A DNA stretch of 64,000 nucleotides from Legionella taurinensis. Lineage in GTDB: Bacteria; Pseudomonadota; Gammaproteobacteria; Legionellales; Legionellaceae. The number at the start of each line of letters is the position of its first letter. Within the stretch, counting starts at the first letter, position 1. The position numbers and the translations under genes are program-made. The stretch is from the NCBI RefSeq assembly GCF_900452865.1, contig NZ_UGOZ01000001.1, positions 806,001 to 870,000 of the forward strand, read 5' to 3'. The notes under the pieces were generated by a model. That model was not told the DNA's origin. It made no database searches and was given only the letters and a program-made list of their open reading frames with translations. Below are positions 1-8,603 of the stretch, in pieces.

Positions 1-1109
1 TGATTAATACAGGGTCTTCGAGCATTAAATTTCAGGTATTCAACTGCAGGCCCGTGTTAAAATGCCTGCGCAAGGGTAAGATTGTTGATTTAGGCTTAAA
101 CCCTTCCTTTATGGCCATGGATAGTGCAAATCAGGCACAGACTCTTGCCCTTCCGGCCGATTGCAATCACGAAGAGGCCTTGCATTTTCTCTTCCGTTGG
201 TTTCAGGAGCAGAATCAGGGAGGGCCGATTAACACGGTGACGCATCGCATCGTCCATGGCGGTGAACGCTACACATCCAGTGTGGTGATCACGCCAGAAG
301 TAATGGCTTATTTGCGGCAATTATGTCCTTTAGCCCCCTTACACCAGCCGCACAACCTGATGGCGGTCGATATTTTCAGCGCCTTTAAGCCGGAATTAGT
401 GCAAATTGCCTGTTTTGATACCGCCTTTCACGCGGGGCATGATCCTTTATTGACGGCCTATGCGCTCCCGCAAACCCTTCGTGATCAGGGCATTCGTCGT
501 TATGGTTTTCATGGTCTGTCCTACGAATGGCTGGCTCATTCATTGCGCCAGAACGAACCGGAGTTGATTAAAAAACGCCTGGTCGCCGCCCATCTGGGGA
601 ATGGCGCCAGCCTGTGCGCCATGAACAATGGCTGCAGCGTGGATACCACCATGGGCATGACTGCGCTTGACGGCCTGCCCATGGGTACCCGGTGTGGGAG
701 CCTGGATCCGGGTGCTGTCATTTACATGACCCGCGAGCTTCAACTCTCCCCGGATGAGGCCGAGTCTATTCTTTATTACGAGTCAGGGTTGCGGGGTTTA
801 TCGCAATGGACCCAGGATGTTCGCCTCCTGCAGAACAGCGAAGACCCCCGGGCCCGATTTGCACTCGACTTTTTTTGCCTGCGGACTGCGCAATTTGCCG
901 GCATGATGGCGGTGTCCCTGGGCGGCATCGATGGCCTGGTATTTACTGGGGGAATCGGAGAAAACGCAGAGACTGTCCGCGACCGTATTGTCCATTCCCT
1001 TGATTTTTTAAGACCCTTTGAAGTCCGCGTCATCGAGGCCAATGAAGAACACATGATGGCACTGCACACACTGACAGTGCTTGAAAATCAGAAGGAGGAA
1101 CGCACATGA
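1..1109 (+). CDS. ackA: acetate kinase, 5' end outside the window
   Basis: Phosphorylates acetate (or, in reverse, makes ATP from acetyl phosphate) in the cytoplasm. The open frame runs in from the window edge: codons from base 3 read INTGSSSIKFQVF, the conserved N-terminal phosphate-binding strand of acetate kinases, so the GTG at 54 is internal and the true start lies a few codons upstream of base 1. Further family signatures are HRIVHGGE, CFDTAFH, RRYGFHGLSY, AHLGNGASLCA and FTGGIGENA. The stop codon overlaps the ATG of the following fabI-type gene (ATGA), so the two are translationally coupled. A phosphate acetyltransferase gene would be expected just upstream, outside the window. Identity is clear. 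Confidence 0.95.
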   Translation, partial: INTGSSSIKFQVFNCRPVLKCLRKGKIVDLGLNPSFMAMDSANQAQTLALPADCNHEEALHFLFRWFQEQNQGGPINTVTHRIVHGGERYTSSVVITPEVMAYLRQLCPLAPLHQPHNLMAVDIFSAFKPELVQIACFDTAFHAGHDPLLTAYALPQTLRDQGIRRYGFHGLSYEWLAHSLRQNEPELIKKRLVAAHLGNGASLCAMNNGCSVDTTMGMTALDGLPMGTRCGSLDPGAVIYMTRELQLSPDEAESILYYESGLRGLSQWTQDVRLLQNSEDPRARFALDFFCLRTAQFAGMMAVSLGGIDGLVFTGGIGENAETVRDRIVHSLDFLRPFEVRVIEANEEHMMALHTLTVLENQKEERT

Positions 1110-1860
1110 CCCATTTAAAAGGGCTGATTGTCGGCATAGCCAATAACGATTCCATTGCCTGGGGATGTGCGAAAGTCCTGCATGAGGCAGGCTGTGAACT
1201 TGCGATAACCTATCAGAATGAAAAAACCAGAGCCTACATCGAACCCCTGGTCAATGAAATTGCCTGCCCCATAGTCATGCCGCTGGATGTCAGGGAGGCG
1301 GATCAGATGGATGCCTTGTTTGAGCGCTCCAAACGCATTGGGGCCGTCTGGATTTCCTTATCCACGCGATTGCTTTTGCGCCGAAAAGCGATTTGCAGGG
1401 GCGTGTGGTGGATTGTTCCCGCGAAGGATTTATGGTCGCCATGGACATTTCCTGCCATTCATTCATTCGCTTGGCTAACGCGGCGGAACCCTTGATGAGT
1501 CATGGCGGAAGCCTTATCACCATGAGCTATTACGGATCAGAAAAAGTCGTGCAGAATTACAATGTGATGGGACCAGTGAAGGCGGCATTGGAAGCCACGG
1601 TGCGCTATCTGGCCATTGAACTTGGCAGTAAAAAAATAAGAGTCAATGCCATTTCCCCAGGACCGGTCAGTACCCGTGCAGCTTCAGGGCTTACTGATTT
1701 TGATGAACTCATGGAAAAAGCCGCGCAGAAAGCCCCGCTGCATCAACGAGTGACCATCGAAGCCATTGGTGAAATGGCGGCTTTTCTTGTGTCCGAAAAA
1801 GCACAAGCCATTACCGGTCAAATCCTCTATGTTGATGGCGGGTATAATATTCAGGATTAA
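1106..1860 (+). pseudogene. fabI: enoyl-ACP reductase (FabI-type), frameshifted
   Basis: NADH-dependent enoyl-ACP reductase of type II fatty-acid synthesis, short-chain dehydrogenase fold. The frame from 1106 encodes the N-terminal nucleotide-binding part (GLIVGIANNDSIAWG, then LDVREADQMDALFE) and then loses homology. The next frame resumes with DFLIHAIAFAPKSDLQGR, followed by SYYGSEK, the catalytic YNVMGPVK (Y-x6-K) and AISPGPVSTRAASG, ending at 1860. Removing one base between about 1325 and 1336 explains the switch. The rest of the protein is intact and of normal length (about 250 aa), so this is either a recent mutation or a sequence error. Coupled to ackA by an ATGA overlap. Organisms with such an ackA-linked reductase often have a second FabI elsewhere; that cannot be seen here. 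Confidence 0.8.
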
Positions 1861-1882
1861 GCCTGGATTTGGCGCGAGACGC

Positions 1883-2053
1883 TTATTTTCTGTTCAGCGG
1901 TTTGGCTTGACGGAAAAAATGGTTAAACAGAAAATAGAGTATCCCCATGCGGCTTAACGGCATGCTTTTCAGGCTTTTATTTTTTAAAAATGCAGCCAGA
2001 AGGCGGCCAAGCAGTTTGGCCTGGAAATAGCGGAGTAAGAAACGGTATAACAT
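1883..2053 (-). CDS. small basic hydrophobic protein, 56 aa, unknown
   Basis: A 56-codon frame in the gap between fabI and ku. ATG at 2053 has GGAG ten bases upstream. The product is hydrophobic and strongly basic: it starts MLYRFLLRYFQAKLLGRLL, has a second hydrophobic patch (MGILYFLFNHFF) and ends PLNRK. It could be a small membrane-associated peptide. I do not recognise a family. The ribosome-binding site and lack of any other gene in the gap favour a real gene; the short length keeps confidence low. Confidence 0.4.
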   Translation of the reverse strand: MLYRFLLRYFQAKLLGRLLAAFLKNKSLKSMPLSRMGILYFLFNHFFRQAKPLNRK

Positions 2054-2125
2054 CGGTTGATTTCTCCATAGACATTCTCATCAGTAAGTATAGTTGCTTA
2101 TTGATAAATTTGTACCAATTTAGTA

Positions 2126-2983
2126 CTATTTTGAAGAGGATTTCCTGGCTTTTTTGACCGTTTTACTGGATTCCTGTTTGTCGCTTTTTCCTTTCCCCTT
2201 TTTGTCCATGCTTTGCTTCAGCAGTTCCATGAAATCAATGACATCATCACTGGTTGTTTTCTTCGCTTTTTTAGCGGGTTTGGCGCTGGTAATGCCCTGC
2301 ATTTTTTTGTCTATCCAGGCAATGAGCGCATCGCGGTAGTCATCATGGTATTTTTCAGGTTCCCAGGGTGTGCTCATTTCAGAAATCAGGTCCTTCGCCA
2401 TTTTGATTTCTTTGTCATTGATTTTATAGGCTTTTAAGTCATTGGTCGGAAAATTAAAGTCCTCTTCTTCGCGGATTTCCTGTTGAAAGCGAATGATGTA
2501 TAAAATCAGCGCCTTGTCGTGGGGAAGGATCAGGCTTAAATATTCACGGGTGCGAATAATGATTTTGGCCACGCCGACTTTATTGGATTTTTTCAACGCT
2601 TCCCGCAATAACACGTAGGCTTTTTTATTTTTGCTTTCCGGCAGAATATAGTAGGGTTTATCGAAAAAAAGGTAATCAATGTCCTTTAGATTGACGAATT
2701 CCTCGATATCAATGGATTTATAGGCATCAGGACTTGCTTTTTTAAAATCGTCTTCGTCCAGGACGATATAACTGTCCTTGTCGTATTCATAGGCTTTGAC
2801 AATCTCATTCCAGGGCACTTCCTTGCCTGTCTCGGAATTAACGCGCTCATAGCGAATTCGGGAATGGTCACGTGAGTCCACCAGGTGAAAGTGGATATCC
2901 TGTTTTTCTTCAACTTGCACGAGGCTGACAGGGATTGCAACCAGACCGAAGGAAATGTCGCCTTTCCACACAGGCCTTGGCAT
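2126..2983 (-). CDS. ku: Ku protein, NHEJ end-binding
   Basis: Bacterial Ku homodimer, which binds DNA double-strand ends and recruits LigD for non-homologous end joining. The N-terminus MPRPVWKGDISFGLVAIPV is the standard Ku start, and the core runs through YILPESKNKKAYVLLREAL and ILPHDKALILYIIRF. Length (285 aa) is typical. The C-terminus after about residue 235 is a long lysine-rich tail, known in bacterial Ku to help DNA binding and threading. Start ATG 2983 has AAGGAG upstream and a TATACT -10-like element (minus strand, 3013-3018). It is divergent from ligD across a 105-bp shared promoter region, the usual arrangement for the pair. Confidence 0.96.
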   Translation of the reverse strand: MPRPVWKGDISFGLVAIPVSLVQVEEKQDIHFHLVDSRDHSRIRYERVNSETGKEVPWNEIVKAYEYDKDSYIVLDEDDFKKASPDAYKSIDIEEFVNLKDIDYLFFDKPYYILPESKNKKAYVLLREALKKSNKVGVAKIIIRTREYLSLILPHDKALILYIIRFQQEIREEEDFNFPTNDLKAYKINDKEIKMAKDLISEMSTPWEPEKYHDDYRDALIAWIDKKMQGITSAKPAKKAKKTTSDDVIDFMELLKQSMDKKGKGKSDKQESSKTVKKARKSSSK

Positions 2984-3012
2984 GGTTTTCTCCTTGTTTT
3001 TAGCTTTCCTTA

Positions 3013-3018
3013 AGTATA
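3013..3018 (-). promoter_or_regulatory. -10 element of ku
   Basis: TATACT on the minus strand, 30 bases before the ku start, with no strong -35. A TACAAT at 3051-3056 on the plus strand could serve ligD. Confidence 0.4.
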
Positions 3019-3088
3019 GGAAAAAATACGTGGCTGTTCTTTTATTGAACTACAATTAGAGAGTTAAGAGGACGAGCCAAGGATTGCC

Positions 3089-5569
3089 ATGGGCCTTGAA
3101 ACCTACCATAAAAAAAGAAATTTTAAAAAAACGCCCGAACCGCGCGGTCGTGTGCATCGGCAGAAGCATTTTCTTTATGTCATTCAAAAACATGCCGCGA
3201 GTCACCTGCATTATGATTTCCGTCTGGAACTGGATGGCGTACTGAAAAGCTGGGCGGTGCCCAAGGGACCCTGTCTGGACAACACCGTCAAACGCCTGGC
3301 GGTGCATGTGGAAGATCATCCCCTTGAATACGGAACCTTTGAAGGCATCATTCCCAAAGGCGAATACGGCGGCGGTACAGTGATGCTTTGGGATCAGGGC
3401 GAATGGATTCCCCTGGATAAGGATCCACGGGCCGGGTATGAAAAAGGCCACTTACGTTTTGAATTAAAAGGCAAAAAGCTGAAAGGACGCTGGGATCTCA
3501 TCCGCTTTAAAGACGATAAAAACTGGTTTTTAATTAAGTTCAAAGATGACTATGCAAAGCCGGCTGACTACGACATAACCACCGATAAGCCCTTGAGTGT
3601 ATTAAGCGGACAGTCCATGGAAAGCCTTTCCGATCACTACGAGCGGGTGTGGAGCAGTAAGGAAAAAAAAAACCGGGGACGTAAAAAATCCGTGACTGCT
3701 CTGCAACGATTGCAACTGAACCTTCCCGAATCGCCATTTCCAGAGACTGTGTCGGTCCAATTGGCGACGCTGGTGAACAAACCGCCGCGAGGGGAGGGAT
3801 GGCTACAGGAGTTAAAGCTCGACGGTTACCGTATTTTAGCGCTGAAAAACAATAAAAAAGTCCATCTGTTAACCCGCAACCACAATGACTGGACCTCGGT
3901 TTTCCCGGCGGTGGTTGATGCCATTGGCGAATTGCCGGTCAAAAAGGCCATTTTTGACGGCGAAGTGGTGGTTTTAAATGAGGAGGGACGGCCTGACTTT
4001 CAGCGTTTGCAGAATTCCATTAAAGAAGGCTTAAAGGCGCCATTTATCTATTATCTGTTTGATTTGCTGTACCTGGAACAATACGATATACGCCCCCTGC
4101 CGCTGATTGAGCGGAAAAGCCTGCTCGCGCCATTAATCGCAGCCTCTGCTTCATCCATCCTGCGCTACAGCGACCACATCATCGGTCAGGGCAATGACGT
4201 CTTTCAACAGGCCTGTGACATGGCGTTGGAAGGCATTATTGCCAAGCAGATTCACAGTCCTTACGAGGGGAAGCGTTCCCTGTCCTGGCTTAAAATAAAA
4301 TGCAGTCATCGGCAGGAATTCGTCATTGGCGGTTTTTCTCAGCCCAAAGGCTCACGCACCTGTTTTGGATCGCTATTTATTGGCGTATTCAATGAGCAGG
4401 GCGAATTTGTGCATACCGGCAACGTAGGCACCGGCTTTACCGACAAATCCATCAAATCCCTGTATGAGAGAATGAAACCCCTCATCACTGACAAAAGCCC
4501 ATTTAAAAAAAAACCGCCGGATACCAAAACGGCGACCTGGGTGAAGCCTGAACTGGTCATTGAAGTGGAATTTTCACAGTGGACAGAGGATGGGCGATTA
4601 AGGCACCCGAGTTTCAAGGGCTTACGCTTGGATAAGCCAGCGAGTGAGGTGGTTAAGGAAAACGTCAAACCGGTGGAGCCCATTGAAAAAAAGGAGTCTA
4701 AAATCAAAAGCACAGCCATTATTCTCTCCAATCCGGACAAGATCCTTTACCCTGAAGACAAAATCACCAAACAGGATCTTTACGAGTATTATGACGAAGT
4801 CAGCGATTATATCCTGCCCTACATCCGCAATCGGTTTTTATCCCTGGTGCGCTGTCCTTCAAGCTACACGGAATGTTTTTATCAGAAACACCTAAACCAG
4901 AAGTCAGATCACCTGCTCTCCCTGCCTGTTCAGGATAAACACGGCGAGAGCGAGCAATACCTTTATCTTAATGACAAGGAGGGGTTGTTAAGCCTGGTGC
5001 AGATGGGGGTTCTTGAAATTCATCCCTGGGGCAGTACGGTGAAGCAGTACGAGTACCCGGATATTCTCATTTTTGATTTGGATCCCGGTGCCGGGGTCGC
5101 GTGGAGTCAGGTGGTTGATGCCGCCTTCGATATCCGTGATCGCCTGGCGAGTTATTCGTTGCGCTGCTTTGTAAAAACAACCGGAGGAAAGGGCCTGCAT
5201 CTGGTGATTCCCATTAAGCCTGACCACGATTGGGAAATGATAAAAAACTACACCCATGTCTTTGTGGAATACCTTGAAAAAATCAACCCGAAAAACTACA
5301 TCAGCACCATGGCGAAAGTGAAGCGCAAGGGGAAAATTTTCGTTGATTACCTGCGTAATCAGCGCGGGGCTACCGCCATTGCCCCGTTTTCAACACGCGC
5401 GAGGCCGCACGCTCCGGTTGCGGTGCCTTTGCATTGGGAGGAGCTAAGCGGGCGATTCGATGATAATTTTTATACTATCCATACCTTGCCAAAACGGCTT
5501 AAGCAGTTAAAGCACGATCCCTGGGCGGATTTCTGGACAATTGTGCAATCCCTGCGCATTGAAAGCTAG
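3089..5569 (+). CDS. ligD: DNA ligase D (phosphoesterase-ligase-polymerase)
   Basis: Multifunctional NHEJ ligase of 826 aa. Domain order is PE-LIG-POL. Residues about 20-160 are the 3'-phosphoesterase (HLHYDFRLELDGVLKSWAVP, HPLEYGTFEGIIPKGEYGGG). Residues about 215-530 are the ATP-dependent ligase with nucleotidyl-accepting lysine K243 in ELKLDGYR, plus FDGEVV and EGIIAK. Residues about 560-826 are the primase-like polymerase (ILSNPDKILYPED, LIFDLDPGAG with the metal-binding Asp pair, KTTGGKGLHLVIP). A charged linker (residues 525-545) separates ligase and polymerase. AAGGA precedes ATG 3089. Divergent from ku; together they form a complete two-component NHEJ system. Confidence 0.96.
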   Translation: MGLETYHKKRNFKKTPEPRGRVHRQKHFLYVIQKHAASHLHYDFRLELDGVLKSWAVPKGPCLDNTVKRLAVHVEDHPLEYGTFEGIIPKGEYGGGTVMLWDQGEWIPLDKDPRAGYEKGHLRFELKGKKLKGRWDLIRFKDDKNWFLIKFKDDYAKPADYDITTDKPLSVLSGQSMESLSDHYERVWSSKEKKNRGRKKSVTALQRLQLNLPESPFPETVSVQLATLVNKPPRGEGWLQELKLDGYRILALKNNKKVHLLTRNHNDWTSVFPAVVDAIGELPVKKAIFDGEVVVLNEEGRPDFQRLQNSIKEGLKAPFIYYLFDLLYLEQYDIRPLPLIERKSLLAPLIAASASSILRYSDHIIGQGNDVFQQACDMALEGIIAKQIHSPYEGKRSLSWLKIKCSHRQEFVIGGFSQPKGSRTCFGSLFIGVFNEQGEFVHTGNVGTGFTDKSIKSLYERMKPLITDKSPFKKKPPDTKTATWVKPELVIEVEFSQWTEDGRLRHPSFKGLRLDKPASEVVKENVKPVEPIEKKESKIKSTAIILSNPDKILYPEDKITKQDLYEYYDEVSDYILPYIRNRFLSLVRCPSSYTECFYQKHLNQKSDHLLSLPVQDKHGESEQYLYLNDKEGLLSLVQMGVLEIHPWGSTVKQYEYPDILIFDLDPGAGVAWSQVVDAAFDIRDRLASYSLRCFVKTTGGKGLHLVIPIKPDHDWEMIKNYTHVFVEYLEKINPKNYISTMAKVKRKGKIFVDYLRNQRGATAIAPFSTRARPHAPVAVPLHWEELSGRFDDNFYTIHTLPKRLKQLKHDPWADFWTIVQSLRIES

Positions 5570-5644
5570 TGTCTGGCATTCCGGATTGGCCGGGATGTTA
5601 GGCTGTGGTATCCTCGCTCTTTCATCAAGCCACAGGGAGCAAAA

Positions 5645-6031
5645 GTGACGACCTTACTGATTTGTCTGTTTATTGCGGCATTATTACCCTATCTGTCAAA
5701 ACTGGCGGTGGTCTATGCCATTAAAAAAGAAGGCCGCTACGATAATCATCATCCTCGCCAGCAACAGGCTGGACTCACGGGCTTGGGGGCTCGCGCCGTG
5801 GCGGCGCATCAGAACAGCTTCGAAGCGCTGCTGGTTTTCTCCACAGCGGTTCTTGCGGCATTAGCGACCCAGCACACCGCAACGGTCAATCAATATTTAG
5901 CCATTGCCTTTATTGTGGCAAGGCTGGCCTACCATGCCATTTATCTGTTGAACTGGTCGACATTACGATCCACCATCTGGTTTGTGGGATGGTTGTGTTC
6001 AATCAGTATTTTATGGAATTGCATTCCTTAA
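5645..6031 (+). CDS. MAPEG family membrane protein
   Basis: Four-helix inner-membrane protein of the MAPEG (eicosanoid and glutathione metabolism) superfamily, 128 aa. Visible signatures are the N-terminal helix, the loop with NHHPRQQQAGLTGLGARA, then RAVAAHQNSFEALLVFS, which matches the family's conserved R-A-x-x-A-x-x-N-x-x-E pattern. Starts at GTG 5645 with AGGGAG seven bases upstream. The substrate in bacteria is unknown. Stands alone, 75 bases after ligD. A second, divergent MAPEG gene lies at 42330-42752. Confidence 0.85.
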   Translation: MTTLLICLFIAALLPYLSKLAVVYAIKKEGRYDNHHPRQQQAGLTGLGARAVAAHQNSFEALLVFSTAVLAALATQHTATVNQYLAIAFIVARLAYHAIYLLNWSTLRSTIWFVGWLCSISILWNCIP

Positions 6032-6062
6032 AGACGCTGGAAACAAGCCCCCCGCGCCCTGT

Positions 6063-7319
6063 CTATAACCCCAGCCAGCGTATAAAATGAGCGGTTGTTT
6101 TCAGCGTCGCCGCGGGGCGGTTGTCAAAGGAAATCAGGTAGTCGTCCGTGCCCGGGTTCTCTCCGCTGTCGTCTCGTTTGCTAATGGTTTTAATCTTTCC
6201 GAGAGTCAGCAGCTTCATTTCGGTGATGTAATAGCCGCGCAGGCGTTTCACCTCGGGAATGACAAAATAAAAGTGGCTGAAATCAGGCAGCGGGTCCTGG
6301 GTGTTGCCAAGCAGGGTGGTGAATTCATCCTGGCTTAAGGCAATGTACTCAATTCTATCAATCTGTCTTCTCAGCATGCGCTCAAGCGGCGGCGGGCGAT
6401 GAAAGAATCGCAGGTAATTATCGGCGGTAATCACCACAATCGGTTCATTTTCTTCCCGTTGATTGTTTTTATTGAGATCGACAAAAAGAATACCATCACG
6501 CGTTTCATGCTTTGGTGGCAACAGGTTTTCTTCCACCGTCTGAATGGCGCTGCGGCGGACGGGTGACAGGTTGTCGCAATTTAAAAATTTGGATTTGAGA
6601 AACCAATTGTCGCTGGGATAATAAATCACCATGAGGGAATTGTCCTTGATGGTATCAATGATGGGTTTCGCCAAGTGCATGGGTAAAGCCGGGCATCCCC
6701 AACTGCGGCCTGCACGGCCATATTTTTTGATAAAATCCTCATCGACATACCAGCCGCTGTGCATGACCAGGTAACGGCCAATGGCATTGTCGTTAAAACC
6801 CTGATCAAGTCCCGCCAGACGTAATGACAAGCCTTCGCGTCCGTAATACGCCTGTTCGGTTTTGTAGACCCCGATGCTGCTGGCTTTGCTGTCGTACTGG
6901 TTGGAAAAGTATTGTGTCAACAGGGTGCCGGAGCGGATGCCATGGGAAACGTAAGTATGAAACAGCAATTGATTGGTGCTTAAATCAAAAACCCAGAGCC
7001 GTTTTTCGCTGGAAGGCAGAGAATAGTCGATGATCGTTAACACCGGGTTATGCTCAATGTGGTAGGTGTCCAGGCATTTTAAGGTAGTCAGTACCTTGTT
7101 GATGACCGCTTCACTGAGGTGTGGGCTTTGCTGACGCAGGAGCGCATGAATGCTTTGCAGGGTGTGCCCATTAATCGGCGGTTGATTGTTGATAACGGAA
7201 ATGACCTCGCTCAACACCGGTTCTTCCGCCGGCGTGGTTCTTTCTTTAAGAAATTGCAGAGGGGTCAGTGAGAAACAGGGAAATGTCACTGCCAAAAGCA
7301 ATAACAGGCTTTTTCTCAT
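6063..7319 (-). CDS. exported L,D-transpeptidase-like protein (YkuD_2 type)
   Basis: 418-aa exported protein with an N-terminal signal peptide (MRKSLLLLLAVTFPCFS) and the catalytic-domain signature of the murein L,D-transpeptidase family: MHSGWYV with H187 and GRSWGCPALP with the presumed nucleophile C209. A helical region (residues 30-90) precedes the catalytic domain, and the 200 residues after it are not recognised. Proteins of this kind cross-link or edit peptidoglycan in the periplasm; the exact substrate is unknown. Start ATG 7319 has AAGGAA upstream. Convergent with the MAPEG gene and divergent from the methyltransferase gene. Confidence 0.82.
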   Translation of the reverse strand: MRKSLLLLLAVTFPCFSLTPLQFLKERTTPAEEPVLSEVISVINNQPPINGHTLQSIHALLRQQSPHLSEAVINKVLTTLKCLDTYHIEHNPVLTIIDYSLPSSEKRLWVFDLSTNQLLFHTYVSHGIRSGTLLTQYFSNQYDSKASSIGVYKTEQAYYGREGLSLRLAGLDQGFNDNAIGRYLVMHSGWYVDEDFIKKYGRAGRSWGCPALPMHLAKPIIDTIKDNSLMVIYYPSDNWFLKSKFLNCDNLSPVRRSAIQTVEENLLPPKHETRDGILFVDLNKNNQREENEPIVVITADNYLRFFHRPPPLERMLRRQIDRIEYIALSQDEFTTLLGNTQDPLPDFSHFYFVIPEVKRLRGYYITEMKLLTLGKIKTISKRDDSGENPGTDDYLISFDNRPAATLKTTAHFIRWLGL

Positions 7320-7395
7320 GGGAATTCCTTGGTCTATACTTTCTTATTCTTCCTCGTTATAACTAACTATAGCTCAAACTATTTAGGGGTGCGGG

Positions 7396-8592
7396 ATGAT
7401 CGATACTGCGAAAATAGTGGAAAGAATACAGGCTTTAGGGGAGCTGAGCTTTAACAACAAAGCGCTTTGCGGCATTGATACCCTCTCGGCCAAAACCATC
7501 GAGGAGGCACGCGGATTATTTTCTTTCCTTATCCCGTTAAGTCACGAGCAATTCAAGTCATTTAAAACGCTGTTTGGCGACGACCGTTTTTGCGAATACA
7601 GTCTTTCTCTGGACATCCGTGCCTATGCGATTAAAGATCACCGCGGGCGTGACGTACTGACCATTAAACAATCACAAAGCAAATTTACCCACAATCAACG
7701 TTTAACCCTCTTCACGGTCGAATACCTCGATGAGAAAAAGGTACAGAAAACCCATTACGTTGCCAAAAATAAACACGACTTGAATGACGCATTCCGTGCT
7801 TTGCGTCTTCAGTTACCCATTCAGCAGATTGAAGAAAAGCTGAAGCGCTATTATCGTCTGCGGGCAAAGCCCCACCCCAACTCCTTCTGGGGCAAGGAAT
7901 GGGGGCTCGATAAGTACACGACGCCTTACAGTGCGCCGGGGGGGATTGATGCGGTCACCGTCGATACTTTTCGAAAGCACATGACCAATAAAGCGTCATC
8001 CGAAGCCCTGGTACTGGATGTGGGCGGCGGTAAAGGAAGGCTTGCTGATAAATTATTGCGTGAAGCCCAGTGCATGGGCATCGAGCTTCACTATGTTTTA
8101 ATTGAACCGGATTTGTCTCAATGCGAGGCCGCCGAAGCATTACTCAAAATCTACCCTCAGGTGGTGGTTTTCCATGGTACCCTGCAGGATTTTATGACCA
8201 GTCTGGATGATAAGACAGTTCAGGATGGATTACATCAAGCCCAGTTTGACGAGTCAGTCGTCAAGGGCGGTGTGGATTTAATCATTTCCTGCGGGGGGCC
8301 CTTGAACAATCAAGTGGTTTCTTACGACACCGCCTATGCCAATGCCTGTGATTATTTAGCGATGTTGGCCGAGGGCGGGGCTGTGATTGCAACGGGGCTT
8401 ACCTCCCTGCTGTTATCGAAAAAAAACCTCGAGTCCATCGGTTTTCGGGTTGAAAACTGTGTGGCGGCCAAGCGCGATCAAACCATCAGTGAGAGCACGA
8501 CGTACCATCCGGCGTACGTGATGCAAAAGCCTGAGAAAGGCGAGGCCATTTCCGAGGTCGGTTATCCTGACGGGCATTGTTTGCCCTGTTGA
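7396..8592 (+). CDS. putative SAM-dependent methyltransferase with unknown N-terminal domain
   Basis: 398-aa soluble protein. The C-terminal half (about 190-375) has a class I methyltransferase layout: VLDVGGGKGRLADKL is motif I (SAM-binding glycine loop), YVLIEPD is the acidic end of strand 2, and LIISCGGPLNN sits at the motif IV position. The first 190 residues are charged, with no match I recognise. No signal peptide or membrane segment. The spacer before ATG 7396 holds AGGGGTGCGGG as ribosome-binding site. It borders the effector-like island, so it could be an effector, but a housekeeping role is equally possible. Methyltransferase fold fairly sure; substrate unknown. Confidence 0.65.
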   Translation: MIDTAKIVERIQALGELSFNNKALCGIDTLSAKTIEEARGLFSFLIPLSHEQFKSFKTLFGDDRFCEYSLSLDIRAYAIKDHRGRDVLTIKQSQSKFTHNQRLTLFTVEYLDEKKVQKTHYVAKNKHDLNDAFRALRLQLPIQQIEEKLKRYYRLRAKPHPNSFWGKEWGLDKYTTPYSAPGGIDAVTVDTFRKHMTNKASSEALVLDVGGGKGRLADKLLREAQCMGIELHYVLIEPDLSQCEAAEALLKIYPQVVVFHGTLQDFMTSLDDKTVQDGLHQAQFDESVVKGGVDLIISCGGPLNNQVVSYDTAYANACDYLAMLAEGGAVIATGLTSLLLSKKNLESIGFRVENCVAAKRDQTISESTTYHPAYVMQKPEKGEAISEVGYPDGHCLPC

Positions 8593-8603
8593 TGACATTG
8601 CGG

